From positions 11,185 to 30,310 of the forward strand of contig DZBA01000003.1 in the NCBI GenBank assembly GCA_022729775.1: a stretch of 19,126 bases of DNA, written 5' to 3'. Positions 7,259-14,747 of this stretch are shown in pieces. The notes below the pieces were generated by a model. It saw only the letters and a list, made by a program, of their open reading frames with translations, ran no database searches and was not told the origin of the DNA. Position 1 is the stretch's first letter. Each line of letters opens with the position of its first letter. Position numbers and translations under genes: made by a program. This DNA is from Anaerolinea thermophila. GTDB lineage: Bacteria > Chloroflexota > Anaerolineae > Anaerolineales > Villigracilaceae.

Positions 7259-8953
7259 TCATCCCCGCCAAATCTTAAATTCCGTCAACCCTGAATCTCC
7301 TATAAATTCGCGCACAATCGAATTTTTAGGAATTCGGTCTTTCTCCAACGGCTGAAACCATTCGAGGAAGGCGAGTAACCTGCGCGCTTCGATAAACTCC
7401 GGGGCGCGATGCTGCACTTGACGCAGCAGCGGTTCAGCGTACGGTTTGAGCGCGGCGAGTTCATACACCAGCGCAGAGTTGAACATCACGTCTGCATTTT
7501 CCTGATATGGGAAGATGTGCTTTTTCTCTCCGCGCCCGACGGAATCCCAGCGGGCGATGGTCTGCGTGGCGGAATATCCGCGCTCGCGCGCGTCGCGCAC
7601 CATGCGGCGGATGAGGCGCGTATCAGTCGTGGAAACACGGTTGTGGCGGTCAAGGTTGAGCTGTGTCAGGGCGGAGATATAAATTCGGAAGGCTGAATCA
7701 GAAAGGTCGGCGGGGATCAAGCGCGGGTTCAAGCCATGAATCCCTTCAAGGATAAGCGGCTGCCCGTCTTTGAGCTGCATCAAATCACCGACTTCGCTTT
7801 TTCCTGTTTTGAAATTGTAGCGCGGAAGTTGAACTTGCTCACCATTCAATAATTTTTCAAGGTCTTGCGCGAGACGGTCTAAATCCAACGCTTCGAGCGA
7901 TTCAAAATCGGGGTTGCCAAATTCGTCGAGCGGCGTCTTATCGCGGTCAATGAAATAATTGTCGAGTTCCAACGGAAAGGGAGAAATACCGCGCGCGAGA
8001 AGTTGAATTGCAAGGCGGCGCGACGACGTGGTCTTGCCTGATGACGAAGGTCCCGAAATGAGAATGATGCGCGAATGATTCTGTGAAATCTGCTGCGCAA
8101 TATCGGCGATATGCTGTTCATGCAAGGCTTCGGAAACGAGGATAATTTCATCTGCGCGCCCGGCTTTGATGGCGTCGTTGAGCGCGCCGACGCTATCAAT
8201 ATTAAGGCGCGTGAGCAAGTTCCCATATTGGCGGAACATTTTGAGGAGTTTGGGATAATCGCGCATGGGTTCAAGTTTGGTGGGCGAATGGCGGCGCGTG
8301 AAGTGCAGCGTAAACCCGCCTTCTATTAATTTCAAATCGAACCAGCGCAAATAACCAGTGGAGGGAACCATATAACCGTGCATGTAATCCATGCGCCCGC
8401 CGATGGAATACAGCGTGAGGTAATCTTTATCACGATGCGAGAACAAGCGGACTTTATCTTCACAGCCAAGTTCTCGAAAATACTGAATGGCTTCTTGAAT
8501 GGGAATCTGGCTGCGCTTGAATGGCAGGTCTTCGTTGACAATTTTATGAATGTGCGCTTTGAGCGCGTCTATATTTTTTTGCGTCAATAATTCGGGGGCG
8601 CTAATCTGGCAAAAAAATCCGCCTGATGAAACGGAATGGTCAATGGTAAGTTTTGCGTTAGGGAAAAGTTCGCCAAACGCAATTTCGAGCAAAAAAACCA
8701 ATGACCGACGATAGATGCGCGCGCCGTCGGCTGTATCCATTGTGACGGGCGTGCAAAATGATTCAACCCCAATGGGGAAGGTCAATTCATGAATTTCGTT
8801 GTTGATGATCGCCGCAACAATCGGCGTTTTGAAGTCGTCCTTAACTACTTTAAGAAACTCCCCCACTTGCGCGCCACGCGGACCAGACAGCGTGCGCCCA
8901 TCGGCAAGGTGAAGTTCGACTGTTGGGTTGGGTTGAACGATTTGAATTTGCAT
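7259..8953 (-). CDS. Nucleoside kinase with TGS and ThrRS-like N-terminus fused to uridine kinase
   Basis: The 564-residue product has three parts. Residues 11-75 form a TGS-like domain (VELHLADGRTLSG). Residues about 85-215 resemble the second additional domain of threonyl-tRNA synthetase. Residues about 290-500 form a P-loop uridine kinase/phosphoribulokinase domain. The Walker A is GPSSSGKTT (301-309). LELDNYF (328-334) carries the conserved Asp, LEGIHGLNP (402-410) is the family block, and RLIRRMVRDARERG (446-459) is the lid region. The catalytic domain of a tRNA synthetase is absent, so this is not ThrRS. The family is annotated as nucleoside kinase and would phosphorylate uridine or a similar nucleoside in the cytoplasm; substrate specificity is not proven by sequence. 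It is the last gene of the long minus-strand block, 17 bases after the ketopantoate-reductase gene. Confidence 0.88.
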   Translation of the reverse strand: MQIQIVQPNPTVELHLADGRTLSGPRGAQVGEFLKVVKDDFKTPIVAAIINNEIHELTFPIGVESFCTPVTMDTADGARIYRRSLVFLLEIAFGELFPNAKLTIDHSVSSGGFFCQISAPELLTQKNIDALKAHIHKIVNEDLPFKRSQIPIQEAIQYFRELGCEDKVRLFSHRDKDYLTLYSIGGRMDYMHGYMVPSTGYLRWFDLKLIEGGFTLHFTRRHSPTKLEPMRDYPKLLKMFRQYGNLLTRLNIDSVGALNDAIKAGRADEIILVSEALHEQHIADIAQQISQNHSRIILISGPSSSGKTTSSRRLAIQLLARGISPFPLELDNYFIDRDKTPLDEFGNPDFESLEALDLDRLAQDLEKLLNGEQVQLPRYNFKTGKSEVGDLMQLKDGQPLILEGIHGLNPRLIPADLSDSAFRIYISALTQLNLDRHNRVSTTDTRLIRRMVRDARERGYSATQTIARWDSVGRGEKKHIFPYQENADVMFNSALVYELAALKPYAEPLLRQVQHRAPEFIEARRLLAFLEWFQPLEKDRIPKNSIVREFIGDSGLTEFKIWRG

Positions 8954-8970
8954 AAGAGAAGGTTACAGGT

Positions 8971-10062
8971 TTAAGGTTTAAGGCGGAAAGATGCAGGTTT
9001 GGATTTTAACTGTTGTAAAAGTTTTTCGGGTTGATGGTCATATTCTGTCAGCGGGATTTGTTTGTGAGTCAATGCCAGTAAAGTATTTGTGAACAGGTCA
9101 TTTACAGGCGTGGGGATTCTGGTTTCCCTGCCTGCGCGAACAACCGCGCCATGCAGATAATCCACTTCGCTTTTGCCGCGTCCCGAATATAAGTCAATGT
9201 GGAAGGATGGCATTTTTGCGCCGCGTCCGCTGCCTGCCGCGCGCGCGAGTAACGGCTTGGAAATCCACAGCGGGAGTTTGGTTGCAAACGCCAGCGCTTT
9301 GACGGGCGTGCCGGGCAAGTCCACTATTTGAATATTTTGCGCCTTCATCACCGCGAGACACTCGCGCAGCATTTGAATTTCGAGCGCGTATAGATTCTTG
9401 TCGCTGAAAATTTCCGCAGCGGTCATGTTGAGAATTGCCGAAGCGGGATTCGCGATCAGGTTGGTCAACATCTTCGACCATTTCATGCTGTGCGGCTCGG
9501 GATACAAACGACATTTGAGGTACGCGTCATTGAACGCGGCGACGAGTCGCTCTGACAGCGGATGTCCTGCCGCGATGCCAACGCCGCGCAATTTTTCCAG
9601 CACGATGTCGCCCGCGCCGCGCCGCCCAATGGCGGTGGTCACTGTGCCGTAGATGACTTTTTCCGCGCCAAAAGACTCGGCAATCATTTGCTCATTTTGC
9701 ACGCCATTCGATAGACATAAAATCGGCGGGATTCTTTCCGCGAAGGGTTTCATCCCCTCCAGCGCTGCGGGCGCGTCAAAGGATTTCAACGCAAACAAGG
9801 CAACGTCAAACGGACCAAACTTCAATGCTTCTTCCAGCGAAGGCGCGATGATGAAAGCGCGCGATTCGATGACAAAAGATTCGCGCGTTTTGCGCCTTGG
9901 GTCGAGAGTCAGGTCGAGCCGCAGACCGGACTCGCGCAGCAGCCCGACCATTTGCGGCTGCTCGACGAATACAACCTGATGCCCTGCAAGGATTAAAGAA
10001 CCGCCAAAATATGTCCCAATTGCGCCCGCGCCAAAGATAAGAATTTTAAGGGGAGATGCCAT
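8971..10062 (-). CDS. Ketopantoate reductase family protein (ApbA/PanE-like)
   Basis: The 363-residue protein starts with a Rossmann loop FGAGAIGTYFGG (G11, G13, G16). It has ALKSFD (91-96), LSNGVQNE (117-124) and a helical C-terminal domain with the catalytic lysine placed in MKWSKMLTNLIANPASAIL (K197). These are the landmarks of 2-dehydropantoate 2-reductase, which reduces ketopantoate to pantoate with NADPH on the way to coenzyme A. The protein is about 60 residues longer than E. coli PanE (303), mostly in the C-terminal domain, so it may be a paralog with another 2-keto acid substrate and I give no gene symbol. GGAG six bases before the ATG supports the start. The nucleotidyltransferase gene ends 19 bases upstream, and the kinase begins 17 bases downstream. 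Confidence 0.83.
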   Translation of the reverse strand: MASPLKILIFGAGAIGTYFGGSLILAGHQVVFVEQPQMVGLLRESGLRLDLTLDPRRKTRESFVIESRAFIIAPSLEEALKFGPFDVALFALKSFDAPAALEGMKPFAERIPPILCLSNGVQNEQMIAESFGAEKVIYGTVTTAIGRRGAGDIVLEKLRGVGIAAGHPLSERLVAAFNDAYLKCRLYPEPHSMKWSKMLTNLIANPASAILNMTAAEIFSDKNLYALEIQMLRECLAVMKAQNIQIVDLPGTPVKALAFATKLPLWISKPLLARAAGSGRGAKMPSFHIDLYSGRGKSEVDYLHGAVVRAGRETRIPTPVNDLFTNTLLALTHKQIPLTEYDHQPEKLLQQLKSKPASFRLKP

Positions 10063-10081
10063 TTGCTACTCCATTTGTAAT

Positions 10082-10678
10082 CTATATAATACTATCCAGA
10101 ATTTCTTTCCAGATTGCGTCAAGCCCCAATTGGGTAATCCACTTTTCGATATAAATCATATCGAGTTCATTCTTTCTTGCTCGAAGAATTGCCGCAATAT
10201 CGCGGGCATGTTTTGGCTGTCCACTCAATCCTAAATATGAAAGTTTGTAGAGAATAAGGTCTTCTGGAGAATGGACATACACATTTCCAATCGGCATTCC
10301 ATAATCAACCAAAACACGGCGTTCAAACGCGCTTTGACGAAGCATATCACCATCTCGCATCAAATATATATCGGCTTTTAGTCCGCTATATAAGTGAATA
10401 GCGCTAAGCGGAATATCTGCTCTTTCCTCTATCATGGCATCTAAAATAATATCGGCAGGGACAAGCATATCTCTTTTTTCAAGTTCTTTAGAGAATTTAC
10501 CAATCGATTCGACAGGGAGGTTGATGACAATGTCGAGGTCTTGTGTTGCGCGAGGTTCGCCCCATGCCCACTCGGCAATTGCCCCACCAATCAAGTATTC
10601 AATGCCGGTTACCTTAAGTGCCTCAAGGATTAACTTAAGAAAGCCGGTAATATCCAATATTTGCGAGTCTTCGGTCAT
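10082..10678 (-). CDS. Minimal nucleotidyltransferase domain protein (MNT/AbiEii-like)
   Basis: The 198-residue product carries the polymerase-beta-type nucleotidyltransferase core: a GG pair at 31-32 in YLIGGAIAEWAWG, R43 and the acid pair D47 and D49 in ATQDLDIVI, then a third acid D103 in KADIYLM. SPEDLILYKL (137-146) and a K..RD helix at 156-160 are typical of the antitoxin- or toxin-type nucleotidyltransferases of the DUF6036/AbiEii group. The open frame reaches 10735, but the ATG at 10678 was chosen because it overlaps the stop of the winged-helix gene as ATGA. In characterised relatives this fold transfers nucleotides to tRNA or to a partner protein; the target here is unknown. The segment is AT-rich (20 of 60 bases GC at 10141-10200) against 58-65 percent in two sampled lines of neighbouring genes, a sign of transfer. 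Confidence 0.8.
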   Translation of the reverse strand: MTEDSQILDITGFLKLILEALKVTGIEYLIGGAIAEWAWGEPRATQDLDIVINLPVESIGKFSKELEKRDMLVPADIILDAMIEERADIPLSAIHLYSGLKADIYLMRDGDMLRQSAFERRVLVDYGMPIGNVYVHSPEDLILYKLSYLGLSGQPKHARDIAAILRARKNELDMIYIEKWITQLGLDAIWKEILDSII

Positions 10679-11184
10679 AAGGAATAGGATCGCTGTAACG
10701 CCAAGCGATTTGCCTCCTGTAAGGTTAGGCTGCAATGCTCTTGAAGAATACGATACGCAACAACATTACGCGCGGTATCGCTAATAACACATCCCTGTCG
10801 AAAACGTGCGGCAACAGACAAACGGTTGTAAATATCAATCTGGCGTTGATCAGTTTCAGCAACGCTTGCTTTTATTAATTTCTTAAAATCGGGTAACAAG
10901 TCGGGTTGTCCGTGCAAATAATAGCCGGGACGTCTCTTATCACGGCTATATTCCAATTTTTGACCTGCCATCCGGAAAGAGCGTTTGACAGAACGCATAT
11001 CCCTGTAAAAGATATTTTTTTGCACAGGCAAGCCAAAACAGTTTTTTCCTAATGTGTGCTCCACTTTGGCAATTAACTGAATACCGGTTAGATAGCGTTC
11101 AGTCCATAAAATATGCAGGATCGCATTGCGACGGGCGGTAGCAAGGTTGCTTTGCATATTTTTAGAAGCCTTACCAAATGTCAT
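10675..11184 (-). CDS. Winged-helix protein paired with the nucleotidyltransferase (putative antitoxin or regulator)
   Basis: The 169-residue product has an N-terminal DeoR-like winged helix. RRNAILHILWTERYLTGIQL (18-37) gives the first helices, IFYRDMRSVKRSF (58-70) the recognition helix and YSRDKRRPGYYLHG (79-92) the wing. A second helical part (about 100-169) has IYNRLSVAARFRQG and SDTARNVVAYRI. It recalls small partner proteins often encoded beside nucleotidyltransferases (recollection, not a search). The frame opens at 11229, but the ATG at 11184 has GGAAGGAAG nine bases upstream and lies four bases after the phosphatase stop. The product ends in an ATGA overlap with the nucleotidyltransferase. 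The order, DNA-binding protein first and nucleotidyltransferase second, is that of AbiEi/AbiEii toxin-antitoxin pairs. It is basic and AT-rich like its partner. Autorepression is likely but is inference. Confidence 0.72.
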   Translation of the reverse strand: MTFGKASKNMQSNLATARRNAILHILWTERYLTGIQLIAKVEHTLGKNCFGLPVQKNIFYRDMRSVKRSFRMAGQKLEYSRDKRRPGYYLHGQPDLLPDFKKLIKASVAETDQRQIDIYNRLSVAARFRQGCVISDTARNVVAYRILQEHCSLTLQEANRLALQRSYSL

Positions 11185-11188
11185 ATTT

Positions 11189-11827
11189 TTAATCTTCCTT
11201 CCAGTGCGCGCGGTCGTTGATTTTGTCAATCATCCAGCGGTGTTGATGCGGAAAATAAGTCAACTGCGCAAAAGAAGTATTTTCAAAGCGGAAGCGCACG
11301 CCCGCGTTATTTGCCTGCGGCGCAAGCCCCGTAACCGCGTGCATGAACTGGTTCAACAAGCCGCCATGTGAGACGATTAAATACCGCGCGGGGTTGCGCT
11401 TCAACAAACTGTGCAACGCCTGTCCCGCGCGGAGAAAGAGCTCCCAATCGCCTTCACCGTCGCCGCCGACAAAATCATAAGGCGTATAAAAAACCGGCTG
11501 CGGAAATTTCTGCCGCGCTTCCGAAGGAGTCAATCCCGCAAATTCGCCGTTATCACGCTCCAGCCATAGCGCGTCTGATTCGACTTCCGCGCCCAACTCG
11601 CGCCCAATGGTTTCCGCTGTTTCCAGCGCGCGCATAAGCGGACTGGTGAGAATCAAATCGAATCTCATTTCTTCGGTTTTCCAGCGTTTTGCCAGCGCGC
11701 GCGCCTGGGCGCGTCCAATCTCGGTCAACGGGTAATCGGCTTGTCCCTGCCAGCGCGCTTCGGCGTTGCCCACCGATTCGCCGTGACGCAGCAGTGTGAT
11801 GTAAAAAGGTTGGGGTCTATTTTCCAT
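11189..11827 (-). CDS. Histidine phosphatase family protein (phosphoglycerate-mutase-like)
   Basis: The 212-residue product has the branch-1 histidine phosphatase set: LLRHGES at 12-18 with nucleophile H15 and R14, R66 in TSPLMRALETAE, E90 or E95 in LWLERDNGEFAGL as the acid, and H154 in IVSHGG. The fold covers the whole protein with no extra domain. Members remove phosphate from small molecules such as phosphosugars or alpha-ribazole phosphate, or act as mutases; the substrate is not resolved here. Its start overlaps the end of the GT2 gene by 11 bases, so the two are translated from one message. The winged-helix gene begins four bases after its stop. Its place beside glycosyltransferases could mean a phosphosugar substrate, but that is weak evidence. 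Confidence 0.87.
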   Translation of the reverse strand: MENRPQPFYITLLRHGESVGNAEARWQGQADYPLTEIGRAQARALAKRWKTEEMRFDLILTSPLMRALETAETIGRELGAEVESDALWLERDNGEFAGLTPSEARQKFPQPVFYTPYDFVGGDGEGDWELFLRAGQALHSLLKRNPARYLIVSHGGLLNQFMHAVTGLAPQANNAGVRFRFENTSFAQLTYFPHQHRWMIDKINDRAHWKED

Positions 11828-12752
11828 CGGAGTATTTTCCCTTCACAATATATACCGGGCGGCGCTTGACTTCCTGAAAAATGTAACCGACATAAATACC
11901 AATAAAACCAAGTAACGCCATTAACATCCCGCCCACGATGAGAATGACGAACATCAACGAGCTCCAGCCCGGCGCAAGATTCGACGTTTGCCCCGTGACC
12001 CAAAACGAAAGCACATAGACCATCTCGGCTGCGGCGAGACAAAACAACAGCGCGCCAAAACTCAGCCCGACATATAAAGGCACAAGTGAAAATGAAAAAA
12101 TCGCGTCCATCGCAAGGCGCGTCATTTTTGCCAGCGAATATTTCGAAACGCCGCTGATTCTTTCCGCCGGCTGGTATGGAAGGATGACGGTGTTGAACCC
12201 AATCCACGAGACCATGCCGCGCAAAAAGCGGTGATATTCCGGCATGGATTTGAGCGCCTCGACTGCGGGACGAGTCAACGCGCGGAAATCCGCCGCGCCG
12301 GGTAAAACGCGCGTGCCGCTGATGACGTTGATAAAACGATAGAATGCGCCCGAAGTCCACTTCTTGAACGACGCGGGCTGCGCTTCATCCATGCGTTGAG
12401 TCTGCACAAGGTCATATCCCTGCTCGATGAGATTCAACATCTGCGGAATCATCTCCGGCGGATGTTGACCGTCGCCATCCATGCTGATGACCACCTCGCC
12501 TTGCGCGGCGTCCATGCCGGCGCTGAGCGCGGCTTGATGTCCAAAGTTGCGCGAAAGCTGCGTGATGCAAACACGCCCGTCTTTTTCCGCCAGCGCGCGC
12601 AGGTCTTTCATAGTCCCATCGGATGAGCCATCGTCCACGTAATAAAATTTAATCTCATGCGGCAGGGAATCCACCACCGCGCAAATTCGCGCGTGGGTTT
12701 GCTCAACAACGCCTTCTTCGTTATACACGGGTAGTACGATTGCAACCTGCAA
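11817..12752 (-). CDS. GT2 family glycosyltransferase, GtrB/DPM1-like
   Basis: The 311-residue product begins with a GT-A domain: VLPVYNEEG (6-14), YVDDGSSDGT (38-47, D40 and D41 binding nucleotide sugar), and SMDGDGQHPPE (90-100) with the DxD-like metal site. SKYSLAKMTRLAMDAIFSFS (203-222) leads into two membrane helices (about 222-250 and 264-292). This is the layout of GtrB/dolichol-phosphate-mannose-synthase-like enzymes, which load a sugar onto polyprenyl phosphate on the cytoplasmic face. The start codon is TTG at 12752-12750: GAGG lies seven bases upstream and the product begins exactly at the family N-terminus (MQVAIVLPVYNEE). It begins 12 bases after the GT-C-like gene and overlaps the phosphatase gene. 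The likely partner is the large membrane protein upstream, which would use the lipid-linked sugar. Confidence 0.92.
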   Translation of the reverse strand: MQVAIVLPVYNEEGVVEQTHARICAVVDSLPHEIKFYYVDDGSSDGTMKDLRALAEKDGRVCITQLSRNFGHQAALSAGMDAAQGEVVISMDGDGQHPPEMIPQMLNLIEQGYDLVQTQRMDEAQPASFKKWTSGAFYRFINVISGTRVLPGAADFRALTRPAVEALKSMPEYHRFLRGMVSWIGFNTVILPYQPAERISGVSKYSLAKMTRLAMDAIFSFSLVPLYVGLSFGALLFCLAAAEMVYVLSFWVTGQTSNLAPGWSSLMFVILIVGGMLMALLGFIGIYVGYIFQEVKRRPVYIVKGKYSDGK

Positions 12753-12764
12753 GATATTGCCTCG

Positions 12765-14747
12765 TTATCTTATACAAAGCGCGTCGAAAACCGAAGCGCG
12801 GTTATATTCCGCTGGCTCGTCGCGCAAATCTTTATATTGGGTACACAGGCTTCTAAATGTGGCTGCGTCAATTCTAACCAGATTTGCAAGCCGTTTCGCG
12901 CTTTTCACATCGCCGACATTGACATAGGATTCCAGCGCGGGCAGCCACTCCGAAAGGTCGCGCGGCTCAAGCCCAAGCGCGATGGCTTCATCCGCGAGTT
13001 TTGCGCCTGCTTGCCAGTCATTCATCTGCCGCGCAAAATCCATCTTTTGATAATAGTAACACCAACCGCGCGGGGGTTCATCCCCAAAAACTTCACGCGG
13101 AGGAATTGCCTGCGCAGGCGAATCTTGAATCAAATCCACATTGGAATAACGCGCGATCAGGCTGACATCCACGCGCTCGTTGATCGCCTGCTCGAAACGC
13201 TTTCCATCTAAAACATGCACACACGAATACGGCGACGGCTGCGCAATGACAATGGATTTTCCATAATCGCGCTTGACCTTGATGGTTCCGCGCACAATAC
13301 GGTCATCCTGTTCGCCGCGCGCAAGGTCGAGCCATACATCGCTGAACATAATTTGCCCGGCAAGTTTGACTTCGGGGTCTGCGGGATGGTAGATCATATT
13401 CGCGGGCGCCCACACTTCATATTCTTCTGCGAGCGCATACCCGCCGGGGAGTGAAACGATGAGATTCGTCCCGTCTTCGATTTGCGGCGCGCGCCACGTC
13501 AACTGCCACCACATCTCGCGCTCGGCTTTCCAAAATGCGCGGTAATAATTCGCGCTGAAAAATTGCGTCATCACGCCGGAAAGAATCAGGAAGCTTAGCA
13601 ACACCCAGCGCAGCTGACCTTTGACCGCGTAGAAAATAATTCCGCCCATGAATAAGACCGCGCCAAAAATAGATTGATAAGTGTAGCGATCCCATTGAAA
13701 ACCAAAGACCACGTTACGTCCCGCCGCGACAACGGGAAGCGTGGTGATGGCGATAATCAACGCGCCGAGGATCAACCAATCCCGCGCAGATTCATCTTCT
13801 GCGGATTGTGGTTTCCCTGCGAGGAAATAATATCCCGCCGCGAGGATCAACGCCGCAAACGCAACCGCGACAGCCCCGCCCATCTCTTTATAAATCGCCT
13901 GATTCCAAAATTGATAGAGCGGAACTCCCCACGCGAAGATGGAGGTTTCAATCAAATCTTTTCCGTATTCAAACACAAGGCTGACAAACCCGTGCAGGGA
14001 TGTGTATTCACCGGCGATATTTTCCACGCTGGTGGATTTACGAAGCGCTTTGAAGATAAACAACCGCCAATACAAAAACGACGCCATGAAAAACAAGTAA
14101 GGCAGCGCGTTCACAAAAGCGGACTTGAATGCCTGCATCCATTTTTTGCTTTGTCGGTGAAAGAGATACAGAAGCAGCAACATGCGCACAACTTCAATGC
14201 CCACCAGCGCTTCATAGATCATCATATAAAACGCGCTTAATAACGCCGCAAAAACGGTCAATACAATTTTGGATGAAAGTTTTTGTGCCTTGACCGCATT
14301 GACCGTCAACGCAAGTGAGAGCAAAACCGCCGCGTAAGAAAGCACCAGCTGCTTGGCGGTCAACGCGTTGGGCTGCTGAAAATATCCCGGGTAGACAACG
14401 AACAAAAGCGTGATGAAGGTTGTCTCCATTTTGCGCTCGCCCCATAAACTGCGCAACAGCCACAAGCAAGCCAGCGCAGAAGACAGTTTCACCAGCAAGA
14501 CATAGACCTGCCAGCGCAGCGGAGAAACGCCCGCCAGCCAAAAATCAAACGCATAGAGCCAGCCGTCAAAAGGACGGTCAATGCGGAAGATGCTTAACAT
14601 ACCTTCCGCGCCAAGCGCTTGCGACGTCCACACCAGATACCAGTCATCGCGGTAAAAACCGAGCTGGGTCATCATCACGCCATAAGTCAACAGCGTGGTC
14701 AAGGTGATGGCTAATATCGAAAAAAATAATTCGCGGCGGGAATTCAT
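12765..14747 (-). CDS. Large GT-C-like membrane protein with soluble helical C-terminal domain
   Basis: The 660-residue product has about 11-12 membrane helices in its first 420 residues. The first loop carries LGFYRDDWYLVW (D34, D35), the acidic pair expected in GT-C glycosyltransferases. It is followed by RIDRPFDGWLYAFDFWL, a common loop in hypothetical membrane glycosyltransferases. Residues about 420-555 form an extracytoplasmic domain. Residues about 560-645 look like paired TPR-type helices (MNDWQAGAKLADEAIALG, then LPALESYVNVGDVKSAKRLA). The start codon was set at the ATG at 14747, which forms TGATG with the RffA stop; a TTG one codon earlier is possible. The position between RffA and the GT2 enzyme suggests use of a polyprenyl-linked sugar for glycan or protein modification. 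The exact GT family is not recognised. Confidence 0.72.
   Translation of the reverse strand: MNSRRELFFSILAITLTTLLTYGVMMTQLGFYRDDWYLVWTSQALGAEGMLSIFRIDRPFDGWLYAFDFWLAGVSPLRWQVYVLLVKLSSALACLWLLRSLWGERKMETTFITLLFVVYPGYFQQPNALTAKQLVLSYAAVLLSLALTVNAVKAQKLSSKIVLTVFAALLSAFYMMIYEALVGIEVVRMLLLLYLFHRQSKKWMQAFKSAFVNALPYLFFMASFLYWRLFIFKALRKSTSVENIAGEYTSLHGFVSLVFEYGKDLIETSIFAWGVPLYQFWNQAIYKEMGGAVAVAFAALILAAGYYFLAGKPQSAEDESARDWLILGALIIAITTLPVVAAGRNVVFGFQWDRYTYQSIFGAVLFMGGIIFYAVKGQLRWVLLSFLILSGVMTQFFSANYYRAFWKAEREMWWQLTWRAPQIEDGTNLIVSLPGGYALAEEYEVWAPANMIYHPADPEVKLAGQIMFSDVWLDLARGEQDDRIVRGTIKVKRDYGKSIVIAQPSPYSCVHVLDGKRFEQAINERVDVSLIARYSNVDLIQDSPAQAIPPREVFGDEPPRGWCYYYQKMDFARQMNDWQAGAKLADEAIALGLEPRDLSEWLPALESYVNVGDVKSAKRLANLVRIDAATFRSLCTQYKDLRDEPAEYNRASVFDALCIR

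Noticed and set aside
7259..8953. Threonyl-tRNA synthetase, suggested by the TGS and second additional domains.
   Set aside because: The class II synthetase catalytic core is missing and a clear P-loop uridine-kinase domain takes its place.
13674..14240. 188-codon plus-strand open frame opposite the large GT-C-like gene, and similar long antisense frames at 17928-18533 and 11725-12360.
   Set aside because: They are antisense shadows of well-supported genes in GC-rich DNA, with low-complexity basic products and no recognisable domains.
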